This document shows, in pieces, positions 31,690 to 42,899 of a DNA stretch of 64,000 nucleotides (position 1 is its first letter; every line of letters begins with the position of its first letter). The stretch is taken from the NCBI GenBank assembly GCA_963575745.1, contig CAUYUJ010002069.1, forward strand, positions 422,951 to 486,950, written 5' to 3'. Position numbers and translations under genes: made by a program. This DNA comes from Prorocentrum cordatum. Lineage: Eukaryota; Sar; Dinophyceae; Prorocentrales; Prorocentraceae. Under the pieces are notes generated by a model that saw nothing but the letters and a program-made list of their open reading frames with translations, did not search any database and had not been told where the DNA came from.

Positions 31690-33000
31690 GTCAACATGGG
31701 GAATGGGCCGAGCACGCGTCCCACAGGGTTGAGGTGGGCGCCTGCTTCCCCCTCCCTCTCCCACTCGTCCCCCCTCTTCCGCTTACTCCCACCCCCTTAT
31801 CCCCGTTATCCTCACTGTGTTTCCTCCCCGTCTGTCACCCTTGCCCTCCTCCCCCCTCCCCCCTGCACACCTCACACATCACTTGACAGGAGTACCACTT
31901 TCCTATCATTCTCCCAGTCATGCCCGAAACTGCCGCCGCCTCTCTCTCTCTCTATATGTGTATATATATATAGATATATAGTATGATTTCCACACCGTAT
32001 GTCATACGTTGGTATTTCGTCCGTTGATATTTCATGTCTTGCTGTAGATCGGGACGTTTTTGGTCTTTCCACTATGACGTTCTCGCTGCAGCGTTTTACA
32101 TATTTCAGGGTCAGCGGTTTGCCCCCGTCGTCTGGAATAGCGCTCTCGCCCAAGCGTGAGCCGCATTTCTGGATATGACTCCTTCCTCGTCGTTGCCTTC
32201 ACCTCATTTCCCATCCGCCTTCCCCTGGCCCGCTGTTCCGGCTGCTCCTGCTGCTACTGGTCCTCGTTCCTCATCTCCCTCTTTTTCCTGCTCATCCTCC
32301 TGCTCATCCGCCACCTCCCCCTCTTCCTCCAGTGTACAAAGCACCCCGTCTGATTGCGCAGCACATGATATGTGTCATGTTTGGGGATCCATGTCCTCTA
32401 GGACCCCCCAGTCGGCGGATAGAAAATAATCCAGCGCTGTGGCAAAGTATGGGAGGAATGGTTTTGATGTATGATGTCAGATCGGTCGCGAGGGAGCCTA
32501 ATTAGCTTCCCCACGCCCTCTCCCTCTAACCCCGCCGCATCCCCTCATCGTCGCCAGCACTACTCCACTTTCTGCGCGCTCTTTTTCTCCTCCTCATCCC
32601 CCTCTGCCCTCCACCCCCTCCCGATCCCCCTTCCCGCCCCCTACCTCTTTCCTTTTCGGGCCAGCCCGAGATGTCCCCCAAAAATCCAGTGTTTGCAAGG
32701 GGTCTTCTTCTTGGAACAAGAAGGTTAATTGTGCAGTTGGTCAGTTTAGCCTCTCGTGTCGGAATGCCGCTCTATCCCCGCTTGGGCGCCGTGTCGACTG
32801 ACAGTACATAGCGCACGCTCCTCCAGCGGAGCGCCTGCCGGCAGGCCAACGCCGTGTGCCTGGCAGCGGCTCAGCGCAGAGTTTCGAGGGACGCCTCCCG
32901 CTGTCTTGGCCAAGGAGACGTCACCTTTGCCGCGACGGAGCAGCAGCGGCCTGTAAAACTTGTCTGTCTGGCTTCCGCCAGCGGCGTCGCCTGGCCTCTT
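31690..33000. other. No gene recognised
   Basis: Pyrimidine-rich then mixed sequence, with a small (TC)n/(TA)n patch at 31,938-31,982. Short open frames around 32,746-33,249 show no domain. Confidence 0.5.
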
Positions 33001-33003
33001 CTG

Positions 33004-33136
33004 TCGGTGGTTCAAAGATGGGGTCCTGAGGGATGGGGTCCTAATGACGAGGTGCCTCAAACAACGTAAATCCACCCTTGGACCCCTTCCTATCCTTGGG
33101 TCCCCATCCCTCAGGACCCCATCTTTGAACCACCGA
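33004..33136. repeat. Perfect 35-bp inverted repeat (hairpin)
   Basis: Arms at 33,004-33,038 and 33,102-33,136 are exact reverse complements by eye (arm begins TCGGTGGTTCAAAGATGGGG); the loop is 63 nt. It could be a foldback element, a recent inverted duplication or a cruciform. No gene is nearby. Confidence 0.85.
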
Positions 33137-33299
33137 TTCGGGTTCCCGCTGCTGTATCGAAGGGGGCACGCTGCTGTCAGCAGCAGGGAGTACTGCACTC
33201 GTCGTCGACGACCCGTGAGCGGTGAGCCCCAGACATCCGACGCCACCATTTTGTTGTTGTTGTTGCTGTTGTGGTTGCCGCTGCTGTTGCTGTTGTTAT

Positions 33300-33655
<356 letters not shown>

Positions 33656-33726
33656 AACTCTCATTTCTGAAAAATAAGTATTGTTGACACCCCCACCGGT
33701 GCATACGGTTTTTTCTCAATTAAAGT

Positions 33727-35110
33727 GTGCCCCTCGACGCTCGCACCCTGTTTTTTGACAGGGAAAGTCTTGATGCTCAAACTGGGCCCCTGGCCCCCGG
33801 GTTACAACAACAACGGCTCCCGTTTGAGATTTCTTCACAATTTAGCCAGGACCCCCGCTCCCGCCCAAGACTTCCTCGCATTTTATTCAGGAATCGCGCT
33901 CTCGCTGGGGACTTCCTTGCAATGGATTCAGGAATCGCTCTCCTGGCGCTCTGGAGTCGCGCTCTCGCTGGAGACTTGCTTACAATTTACTCACGAATAG
34001 CGCCCCTGCGTTAGAATTTCTTGCAATTTACTCAAGCGCCGCGCTCCCGACACCCAGGCACCCAGGAGTCGCGCTCACGCGTAGGACTCCCTCACAGATT
34101 ACCTGAGAATCGGGATCTCGCTTTGTTTCGTGGCCCCATTGCAGCCCTTCGTGGCCCCCTCGCTTTGTTTCGTTGCCCCGTTGCAGACCCTCGTGGCCTC
34201 CTCGCTGCCCTTCGTGGCCCCGTTGCAGCCCTTCGTGGCCCCCTCGCTTTGTTTCGTGGCCCCGTTGCAGCCCTTCGTGGCCCCCTCGCAGCCCTTCGTG
34301 GCCCCCTCGCTCCCCTTCGTGGCCCCATATGCAGCCCTTCGTGGCCCCCTCGCAGCCCTTCGTGGCCCCATATATGCATGCCCTCGTGGCCCCCGCTCGT
34401 TCGCGCCCGTGGTGGCCCCATATGCATGCCCTTCGTGGCCCCGCTGTCGCCCTTCGTGGCCCCGTTGCTGCCCTCAGTGGCCCGTCCTTGTCCTCCGCGG
34501 CCCAACATACGTATGCCCTTCGTGGCCCCCGCTTGTTCGCGCCCGTTGTGGCCCCATGTCCATGCCCTTCGTGGCCCCGCTGTCGCCGTTTGTGGCCCCC
34601 TCATTGTCTTACGTGGTCCAGTTGCTACCCTCAGTGGCCCCATCGTTGCCTTCTGTGGCCCCGCATCATCTGCCCTTCACGGCCCCCGCTCGTTCGCGCT
34701 CTTCGTGACCCCATACGCATTCCCTTCGTGTCCCCGCTGTCGCCCTTCGTGGCCTACTTCGTGTCCTTTGTGGCCCTGCTGTCGTTCTCTCCCGCTCTCG
34801 CTTTCGCTCGTCGTCGTCGTCGCCGTCGTCGTCTTCGTCGCCGTCGTCGTCGACGTCGTCGTCGTCGTCGTCGTGGTCGGTCCCCTGTCTGCCCCTCTTG
34901 GGGTCGGGTCGACGGTCCGCGGCCGCCCCGCCGACCAGCGCTGCCGCTGGCCAGGCCGACGGTCCGCGGCCGCCCCGCCGCTTGCCGGGGCCTGGCCTGC
35001 AGGGAAGAAAGGTATACCCCCCAAAAGGGGTTCGATCGAAGACGAATGTGGCGGGTATCGAGGGTTTGGGAAATACGCGTTATTGGATACTCGAGCAGGT
35101 AAAGGCGAAT
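33727..35110 (+). repeat. Segmental duplication, copy 1
   Basis: Starts GTGCCCCTCGACGCTCGCAC and contains the minisatellite at 34,130-34,790, a (CGT)n run at 34,805-34,880 and 'GACGGTCCGCGGCCGCCCCG'. The copy at 38,058-38,970 is colinear and highly similar but lacks roughly 34,075-34,538. Open frames across it are repeat-driven. Confidence 0.9.
34130..34790 (+). repeat. 'CCCTTCGTGGCCCC' minisatellite
   Basis: Dozens of units of 15-30 bases with core CTTCGTGGCCCC, alternating CTCGC, GTTGCAG and ATATGC spacers. The same core occurs in the unrelated 112-bp array at 53-54 kb (CGCTTCGTGGCCCCATA). Confidence 0.9.
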
Positions 35111-35157
35111 AGTCTTAAACTGATTGTTGTTGTTGTTGTTGAACATTATTACTTCTA

Positions 35158-35467
35158 AAGAATAATTATTGTTGGAACCCCTGGTGCACGACCCCCCCGC
35201 CGCGCCTAGGCCGCAGCCACATTTTCATCATTTTCGTGAGGAAGTCTCAGGCAAAACGGGTTGGTCCGGATCCGGTTGTTTTGTTACGGCCCGCTTTCCC
35301 TTGCAAAAAATAAGCTAAAGTGGACATTTCTTGTTCTAACATAACCAAACTTCAAGAATCCCTTGCAAAAAATAAGGTAAAGTGGACATTCGCGCGCGCA
35401 AGACGAAATCCTTCCAAAACCTTAGTTTTCGTAGCGATTTTAACATAAAAACATAAAAAAAAACAAT

Positions 35468-35506
<39 letters not shown>

Positions 35507-35990
35507 AAAAAAAAAAAAATAAAAAAATAAAAAAAAAAAAAACATGTCAAAATTTCATCCTGCGCGCTCTTGCGGATTCGTAGGACACCCAACACTGTTT
35601 TTTAACATTTCTGTCAAACGGGCTTTTGCGAGCAACTTTTTCGAACTTCTGCAACAACGGTTGCGCACCTGCCAGGGCCATCATCCCAGTCAAATAATAC
35701 CATGCGGGACACATTCGTTTTTTCTTCGCGCGCGCACGCCGTCGTCGTCGGCCGCGGGGCCCTGAATAGTAGCCACGGTCGTCCGCATGCCACGAAGTGA
35801 AGTGTCCGAACGTCATAGGGCGGGAAGCTGGGTGTGGGTGGTGGCGAAGAGTCGTTTGGAAATTTGGTAGAGCTTGAACCGGCCCCCCCACAAAGTGGGG
35901 GTATTGCCCGCCTCCTATGAAAACCCTGGCACTGGTGAGAACGGAGTGTCCCCACGTGCTAGTAATTGTTGTTGTTGAACATTATTACTT
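35158..35990 (+). repeat. Tandem-duplicated ~830-bp unit, copy 1
   Basis: Begins AATAATTATTGTTGGAACCC. It shares with 35,996-36,950 the blocks 'CCGCAG-CACATTTTCATCAT', 'AGTGGACATTCG', 'GCGCAAGACGAAATCC', 'AACGGGCTTTTGCGAGCAAC' and 'CACCTGCCAGGGCCATCATC'. No gene is recognised. Confidence 0.85.
35469..35542. repeat. Poly-T run followed by poly-A run
   Basis: More than 30 T, then TTAATAAAA and about 35 mostly A residues. The pair can fold back on itself. The homologous site in copy 2 (36,300-36,325) has only short T and A runs, so this is an expansion in copy 1. Confidence 0.9.
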
Positions 35991-35995
35991 CTAAA

Positions 35996-36950
35996 GAATA
36001 ATTATTGTTGGGACCCCTGGTGCGCGACCCCCCTCCAAAACCTAGGCCGCAGCTACATTTTCATCATTTTTTAGCGAAAGCTTCAGAAAAGTGAATTATT
36101 ACCGGATCCGGTTGTTTTGTTGTACTCCGTTTTCCCTTGCAAAAAACACTATAAAATGAAAATTCTTGTTCTTACTTGATCAAATTGCAAGAATCTCTTG
36201 CAAAAAATAAGGTAAAGTGGACATTCGTGCGCGCAAGACGAAATCCTTCCAAAACCTTAGGTTTCGTAGCGATTTTAACATAAAAACATCAAAAACCCAA
36301 TGGTTTTTTTAAGAAAAAATTGTCAAAATGTTCTTCCGCGCGCTCTTGCGGATTCGTAGGAAAACCAACACTTTTTAAACAATTCTGTCAAACGGGCTTT
36401 TGCGAGCAACTTTTTCGAACTTCTGCGACAACGTTTGCGCACCTGCCAGGGCCATCATCCCTGTCAAATAATACCATGCGGGACACATTCGTTTTTTCTT
36501 CGCGCGCGCACGCCGAAATCTCCAAAAATCATTGGGTTTTTAAGAATTTTAGCACCGCGCATCATAAAATCACACGAATCGCACCGTAGCTCTCCTCTGG
36601 CTCTCTGTCTTGCTCTCTCTCTCTCTCTCTCTCTGTCTCTCTGTCTTGCTCTCTCTCTCTCTCTGTTTTGCTCTCATATCATGCGCAACAAATGCACGAT
36701 GCGGGGCACATGCGGGGCCCAAACAAGTGATTAACCTCTGCGGGTGTGTACTCCACGCCAGTGTAGTATCCACGATCGTCCGCGCGCCACGAAGTGAAGT
36801 GTCCTGACGTCATAGGGCGGGAAGCTGGGTGTGGGTGGTTCCCGAGAGTCGTGTGGATGTTTGGTAGAGCTTGCATTGCCCCCCCACGAAGTGGGGGTAT
36901 TGGCTGGCGTCGCATGAAAACCCTGGCACTGGGGAGAACACTGAGCGTTC
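35996..36950 (+). repeat. Tandem-duplicated unit, copy 2
   Basis: Colinear with 35,158-35,990, with an added (CT)n patch at 36,607-36,668 and a 'CCACGAAGTGAAGTGTCC' block shared near the 3' end (35,791 and 36,787). Confidence 0.85.
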
Positions 36951-36959
36951 GGGTAAAAT

Positions 36960-37040
36960 GATTGTTGTTGTTGTTGTTGTTGTTGGTGTTGGTGTTGGTG
37001 TTGTTGTTGTTGCTGTTATTGTTGTTGTTGCTGTTGAATT
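36960..37040. repeat. (GTT)n microsatellite
   Basis: GTT repeats with GGT and GCT variants, preceding an 'AAAATAATTATGGTTG' junction word. Confidence 0.9.
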
Positions 37041-37224
37041 CTCACTTCTGAAAATAATTATGGTTGATCACCCCGCCGGTGCATACCGTTTTTACCTAAC
37101 AGCTCTTGCTGATAGGTTTCTAGTGGTTTCAAAAGAGAGCATCATGACTTCTCAGGGGGGTCTGGGCGGGACCCGGACAGGCTGCCGCCGCGGCTGCCGC
37201 CGCATTCGTTTTTGCAAACAGTCA

Positions 37225-37570
37225 CACACTTCGTGCTCTTCGACCTCCCAGAACTCCATTCCCGGGCCACATTCTGAATGCCCGGAGCCAACTGCTTTGT
37301 GCTCTTCGACTTCCCAGAATTCCATTCCCGGGCCACATTTTGGATGCCCGGAGCCAACTGTAGGCCACTTCGTGCTCTTCGACTTCCTAGAACTCCATTC
37401 CCGGGCCACATTTTGGATGCCCGGAGCCAACTGTAGGCCACTTCGTGTTTTTCAAGTTCCCAGAGCTCCATTCCCGGGCCACATTTTGAATGCCCGGAGC
37501 CAACTGTAGGCCACTTCGTGTTTTTCTATTTCCCAGAACTCCATTCCTGGGCCACATTTTGAATGCTGAG
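37225..37570 (+). repeat. ~72-bp tandem repeat, about five units
   Basis: Units contain 'CACTTCGTGCTCTTCGAC', 'CCATTCCCGGGCCACATTT' and 'ATGCCCGGAGCCAACTG'. Units 2-4 are nearly identical, implying recent amplification. Confidence 0.9.
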
Positions 37571-37895
37571 GCAGGCTGATGCTGCGGCCGAGGCAGGCTG
37601 AGGCTGAGGCAGGCTGAGGCTGAGGCCGAGGCTGAAGGCAGACTGAGGCTGAGGCTGAAGCAGACTGAGGCTGAGGCTGAGGCAGGCTGAGGCTGAGGCT
37701 GAGGCAGGCTGATGCTGAGGCAGGCTGAGGCTGAGGCTGAGGCTGATGCAGGCTGAGGCTGAGGCAGGCTGAGGCTGAGGCTGAAGGCAGACTGAGGCTG
37801 AGGCTGAAGCAGGCTGAGGCTGAGGCTGAGGCAGGCTGAGGCTGAGGCAGGCTGAGGCTGAGGCTGAGGCAGGCTGAGGCTGAGGCTGTGACTGC
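37565..37895 (+). repeat. GAGGCT/GAGGCA hexamer minisatellite
   Basis: Alternating GCTGAG and GCAGGCTGAG blocks over 330 bases with a higher-order pattern. Open frames are artefacts. Confidence 0.95.
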
Positions 37896-38057
37896 GACTG
37901 CCGTTGCCGCTGCGACCGTCATCGCGAATGCGACTACGACTGCGAGAACCGCAGAATTCTACAACTGGATTTTCATTTGAATCTTAAGGGGAATGCTTTC
38001 ATATATGCTTCTACACATCGCTGTTAGGTTGCTTTGCCGGGATAATTTCTTAATCAA

Positions 38058-38693
38058 AGTGTGCCCCTCGACGGTCGCACCTTGTTTTCTGGCAGGGGAA
38101 GTCTTGATGCTCAAACTGGGCCCCTGGCCCCCGGGTTACAACAACAACGGCTCCCGTTTGAGATTTCCTCACAATTTAGCCAGGACCCCCGCTCCCGCCC
38201 GAGACTTCCTCCATTTTATTCAGGAATTGCGCTCTCGCTTGGGACCCCCTTACAATTTACTCAGGAATCGCTCTCCCGGCGCTCTGGAGTCGCGCTCTCG
38301 CTGGAGACTCGCTTGCAACTTACTGAAGAATGGCCCTGCGTTGGGATTTCTTGCAATTTGCCCAAACGCCGCGCTCCCGACACCCAGGCACCCAGGAGTC
38401 GCGCCCGTTGTGGCCCCATGTGCATGCCCTTCGTGGCCCCGCTGTCGTCATTTGTGACCCCCATCACTGTCCAACGTGGCCCAGTTGCTACCCTCAGTGG
38501 CCCCATAGTTGCCTTCTGTGGCCCCGCATTATCTGCACTTCGTGGCCCCCGCTCGTTCGCGCTCTTCGTGGCCCCATACGCATTCCCTTCGTGTCCCCGC
38601 TGTCGCCCTTCGTGGCCTACTTCGTGCCCTTCGTGGCCCTGCTGTCGTTCTCTCTCGCTCTCGCTTTCGCTCGTCGTCGCCGTCGTCGTTCGA

Positions 38694-38726
<33 letters not shown>

Positions 38727-38970
38727 GGTCGGTCCCCTGTCCGTCCCTCTTGGGGTCGGGTCGACGGTCCGCGGCCGCCCCGCCGATCAGCGCTGCCGCT
38801 GGCCAGGCCGACGGTCCGCGGCCGCCTCGCCGCTTGCCGGGGCCCGGCCTGCAGGGAAGAAAGGTATACCCCCCAAAAGAGATTCGATCGAAGACGAAGA
38901 GGGCGGGTATCGAGGGTTTGGGAAATACGCGTTATTGGACACTCGAGCATTTAAGGGCGAACAGTCTTAA
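38058..38970 (+). repeat. Segmental duplication, copy 2
   Basis: Colinear with 33,727-35,110 but missing about 465 bases of the minisatellite side. At the join both copies have CGCG (AGTCGCG and TTCGCGCCC), suggesting deletion by short homology. Confidence 0.9.
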
Positions 38971-38971
38971 G

Positions 38972-39021
38972 ATTATTGTTGTTGTTGTTGGTGGTGTTGG
39001 TGTTGTTGTTGTTGTTGTTGT

Positions 39022-39056
<35 letters not shown>

Positions 39057-39130
39057 TTGATGATGTTGATGTTGATGTTGATGTTGATGCTGATGTTGAT
39101 GTTGATGTTGATGTTGCTGCTGGTGTTGTT
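38972..39130. repeat. (GTT)n/(GCT)n/(GAT)n microsatellite
   Basis: Triplet repeat with blocks of GTT, GCT and TGATGT, ending in a TTCTAGAGAATAATTATTG junction word. Confidence 0.95.
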
Positions 39131-39384
39131 GAGTACTCCTGTTCTAGAGAATAATTATTGCCGATCTCGGGAAACGGTTCCGCGCATTCTCGCCTCGACG
39201 CTAGCTACATGTTCTTTGAAAACGAGGCTCCCGCGCGAGCGTTGGCTTGAGTATACACATAACGATGGACCGGGTCCGGGGGCCGGGGGCTGGCGCCCCG
39301 ACCGCAAATGCGGGGCCCGGGCGTCGTTTTCCTTGTTTTTTTACGTGGTTTCGGCGACCCGGGGCCCACACCCCCAGCCGCAGC

Positions 39385-39960
39385 GATGGCTCCAGACGCC
39401 TTCCAAGACGACTCTCATGACGCCAAGAAGGCCCCCGAAGGCCCCGAAGACGCCCCAAGAGGCACCCCGAGAGAGCCCCAATAAGCAAGCATGGTCGATT
39501 TCCTATGGGAAAACTGATCTTATTGGCGTGTTCGCCTTTTGGGCTTCCACTGCGTCGAAGACAGCTGAAGAGGCCCCCAAGACTGCCCCACAGGCTCTCA
39601 AGAGGGCTCCAAGACGACCCCAAGAGGGTCCCAAAACGGCCCGAGAGGCCCCCAAGACAGCCCAAGAGAGCCCCAGGATGAGCCCCAGAGGGGTCCCAGA
39701 GGTGCACAACCATGTATACATTCCGAGCTTTCGGCTCCAGAGGCTCCCAGGAGGCCCCAAGAGGTCCCAGGAGGCCCCAATAGGCCCCCCGGAGGCCCCA
39801 AGAGGCCTCCAAGAGACCTCCAGGAGGCTCCCAAGAGGCACCCCACTAGAGCCCCAAATAAGCAAATTTCGTCGATTTCCTATAGGGGAACTGATATTTT
39901 TGGCGTATTCGCCTTTTGGGCTTCCACTGCGTCCAAGACGGCCCAAGAGGCACCCAAGAC
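39385..39960 (+). repeat. Degenerate ~11-nt repeat in a 373-bp higher-order unit
   Basis: Words like CCAAGAGGCC recur every 10-12 bases. Within them a unique block (GTCGATTTCCTAT..., TTCGCCTTTTGGGCTTCCAC) occurs at 39,493-39,560 and 39,866-39,935, exactly 373 bases apart. Confidence 0.75.
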
Positions 39961-39974
39961 GGTCGAGGATGCCG

Positions 39975-40035
39975 GAGAGGAGGAGGAGGAGGAGGAGGAG
40001 GAGGAGGAGGAGGAGGAGGAGGAGGAGGAGGAAAA
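39975..40035. repeat. (GGA)n microsatellite
   Basis: Twenty or so GGA units. Confidence 0.95.
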
Positions 40036-40039
40036 GACT

Positions 40040-40480
40040 CCCCCCTGGGCCCCCCCCCCAGGGGACGAGGACAGGACGAGGACCAACGCGGGAGGGAAGG
40101 GGAGGGGGAGGAGGACCCCCAGGCCCCTAGGAGGACCGGCGCGCCGGAGAAGGACCGGCGTGGGAGAGGAGGACCCCCAGGGGCGATGCGAATCCGACCA
40201 CCACCCCTGGGACCCCCCCCCCGCCGAGGAAGGGACAAAGGGAACGGGCTTCTTTTTCAGGTAGTGAGGACGTGGATGGAATTCGCTCAAGCTGCGAACC
40301 CGTTCCCCGAACGAGGAACGGGGCTCTCTCTCTCTCTCCCTCTTTCTCCCTCTCCCCCGACGGGACAGGAGGATGGGAAGGAGGGGACGAAAGAAGGCTC
40401 CCCGTCGACGGGACCAGTTAGACACCCTGCACACGCTGACACGGTCGGCGGATTTGACAGTGATCGTGCCCCCCCCCAGC
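40040..40480. other. GGA/CCCC-rich sequence, no gene recognised
   Basis: G- and C-rich low complexity with a (CT)n patch at 40,325-40,360. No domain is seen. Confidence 0.5.
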
Positions 40481-40489
40481 ACGCGCGCA

Positions 40490-41095
40490 AGGGCGTGCGA
40501 ATGATTTCGGCATGCGGTGCGAGAGGCCCGTTTGGCATAATTCCATTGCAATGATGAGAACTTGTGGTTTTAAGGAGAACTCGCAAGAGCGCGAGCGCAG
40601 GTTTTTTGTTGAAAACCGATGTTGCAAAACCATGTGTTTGCATATGGCTTCGCGACGTCGGTTTTGACATCCTTACGACACCGAGGGTTTTTGACTGATT
40701 TCGGCATGCGCGCGCGACGACGCGCGCGCACTTCGTTTCATGTTTTGCACAAAAGGGTTCTTGCGACAGAATGCGCGCAAGACCGTTTGAACGAGTTCGA
40801 CATGCGCGCACGCGTGAAACCCTTTTGGTAGCATGTTATGGACACGTTGAAAACGAAAACATTTTTTTTAAGTTCGCAAGAGCGCGCGCGAGTTTTTTTT
40901 TTAAGCTCCGTGTTGCGAAGCCATGTGTCTTTTATATGTTGCTTGGACACTCGGCTTGAATTCCTTACGAAACCGCGGGTTTTTGAAGGATTTCGGCATG
41001 TTCGCGCGACGACGCGCGCGTGTGCACTTCGTCAAGTTTTTTGCAAGGGGTTCTTGAAAACGGAAGATTGTTGGTCAACGACTGCGCGCGCGTAG
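40490..41095 (+). repeat. ~305-bp tandem repeat, two or more units
   Basis: 'TTCGCAAGAGCGCGCGCGAG', 'TTGCGAAGCCATGTGT', 'GATTTCGGCATG' and 'GCGCGACGACGCGCGCG' appear twice in order (around 40,580-40,740 and 40,875-41,030), with a partial earlier copy near 40,500. Related words occur in the 35-36.9 kb units. Confidence 0.8.
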
Positions 41096-41289
41096 TGTTT
41101 TCTCCAGGAAGGATGGCGGGGGGGGTCGATACCGGCTCGGCTGGGATGGTGCGAGTTCATATTTAAGATGAACGATGGGACATAATCGTATGTAAATTGC
41201 AAGACGAAAAAAGGGTGGGGATAATCAGAGGAGGGATGGGGTCTATTTCTTTTTTATTAAGAAGAGTTAACGGTGCAAAGCAACGCAGT

Positions 41290-41520
41290 GCGAAACAATG
41301 CGAAACAATGCAACGCGGGCGGCGAGGCGGTGGGCGGCGATGAGGTGGCAACGGCGGCCACATGGCGGCCACAGCCGCCCGCATGGCCAGGCGACGAGGC
41401 GGCGACGGCGGCCACATGGCGGCCAGAGCGGCCCGCAGGCCCATGCGACGGGCGGCGATGAGATGCGATGAGGCGGCCACATACCAGCCAGAGCGGCCCG
41501 CAGGCCCAGTTCTTTAGAAG
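41290..41520 (+). repeat. GCGGCCACATGGCGGCC minisatellite
   Basis: Units of about 55-65 bases with core 'GGCGGCCACATGGCGGCCAG' and 'GAGCGGCCCGCAGGCCCA'. Ala/Pro-rich open frames are artefacts. Confidence 0.75.
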
Positions 41521-41699
41521 ACAAGGAAGAACCCTAAGTGCAAGTACCGTTGAAGGAAACTCAGGCGATCTCTTTGTCTATCTATCGGGGCAACCATCAG
41601 GACAACAATCAATCATATATCTGTCATTATCATTATCGATCGGTCTCACTACCTGTCTACCTCACTACCAATCACTACCATGCTATCTGTCTATCCAAC

Positions 41700-42045
41700 T
41701 ATTCATCGATCGGGGGCGACCATCTGGACAACCATCGGGACAATCATCGGGACAACCATCAGGACAACCATCGGGACAACCATTTGGACAACCATCGGGA
41801 CGACCGTCTGACAACTTTTGCGACGACCACCGGGATGATCATCGGAACAACCATCGGGACAACCATCGGGACAACCACCAGTACAACCATCGGGACCATC
41901 GGGACAACTGCAGGCGAGACGACCATCGAGACAACCATCGGGACATCCATCGGGAGAAGCATCGGGACGACCTATCGGACAACCATCGGGACATCCATCG
42001 GGACATCCGCCGGAACAACCATTGGGACAACAATCCAGACAGTTG
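41700..42045 (+). repeat. 12-nt minisatellite (ACAACCATCGGG)n
   Basis: About 28 degenerate copies of ACAACCATCGGG. The 12-nt period keeps frames open on both strands. Confidence 0.95.
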
Positions 42046-42189
42046 GGGGCCACGGACCGGACCCAGAGGGCGAAACATTTTGGTATGGTTCGGCCCCTAC
42101 TGGGGCGGGCACTCGCGCAGGTTCGCTTCGCCCGCATGCGCGCCACGATCGAAACGAAACGACTTCCTGGTAGAAGCACCTCACGTGTC

Positions 42190-42380
42190 ACTGCGGTCTC
42201 ACCCGCCAACCTCCGATCACACGCCACTCGTAGTTCGATCGGCCCTCTTTCGTATCACCCGCCTTGCGGTACTCGCAGCTGCACATGGCTGGGTCTTTCG
42301 TCTGGATATCGATTCTCGTCCTCCCTCGCCTCACGTGGCAAGCCCTGAGGCTCCTTGGGACCCCCAGGTGTCGATGACGA
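42190..42380 (+). pseudogene. Possible copia-type RT fragment
   Basis: One frame reads PPTSDHTPLVVRSALFRITRLAVLAAAHGWVFRLDID. It resembles the Ty1/copia RT segment 'TfsPVv....iR.lLalAa.hgW.l.qlDv.nAF'. The following codons lose the pattern. No integrase, protease or LTR is visible. Short and unsupported by neighbours. Confidence 0.3.
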
Positions 42381-42625
42381 ATGTGCCCCAATTTTGTTAT
42401 ATCAAAAGTATCATCGTACGCGCCAGATCTAGGAGTCAACCCTCGGATCGCCTGGAGACTTCGCCTGGCTATTTGGAGACTCTTCAGCAGTGGGCTGCGA
42501 CGGGTGCAGATGCCAGAGGTGGCCATGGCCCACTGCGCCGCTCGCGCCCTCAACGGGAGGGCGCTGCTCTCGGCCCTGCAGCGCTCCGCTAATCCGACCA
42601 TCGTTGCAGCTGGCGAGCGCCAACT

Positions 42626-42893
42626 CCCCTGACCCTGAACCCGCCGTTCTTTGCTGGAGTTTCCGGCTGAAGATTGTGTTGGAAATGCAACCCAAACGAT
42701 GCGAAAAAGTCGGGCGGAAATTGCCGCCTCGGACACGGAAACAGTACTTCGGGCGGCAATTGCCGCAGAAGTATTACGGAAAAGCGACGGCAAAGTGGGG
42801 CGGCAATTTGCATTCAAGGAGCGTGGGCCGTACGGCGGGAGTTCCCGCCTTGCCTGCGAAATCGCCCAAACCACGGCGGATCCGGAGTCGGGG
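42626..42893 (+). mobile_element. MITE-like element, copy A
   Basis: 268 bases with terminal inverted repeats: left CCCCTGACCCTGAACCCGCC then GT (42,626-42,647); right ACGGCGGATCCGGAGTCGGG then G (42,873-42,893). The interior is homologous to the reverse complement of 44,428-44,650 (GCAACCCAAACGATGCGA; CGGCAAAGTGGGGCGGCAAT; CGAAATCGCCCAAACCACGG). Non-coding. No target duplication was seen. Confidence 0.7.
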
Positions 42894-42899
42894 GGGAGG

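Noticed and set aside
32746-33249. 167-codon minus frame as a gene
   Set aside because: It spans the perfect hairpin and has no domain. The plus strand is equally open.
35236-35258. 18-mer GAAGTCTCAGGCAAAACG shared with 11,372-11,389
   Set aside because: The flanks do not align, so it is too short to call a repeat family.
37130-37570. CRISPR-like regular repeats
   Set aside because: Units abut without unique spacers. The organism is eukaryotic and this is a minisatellite.
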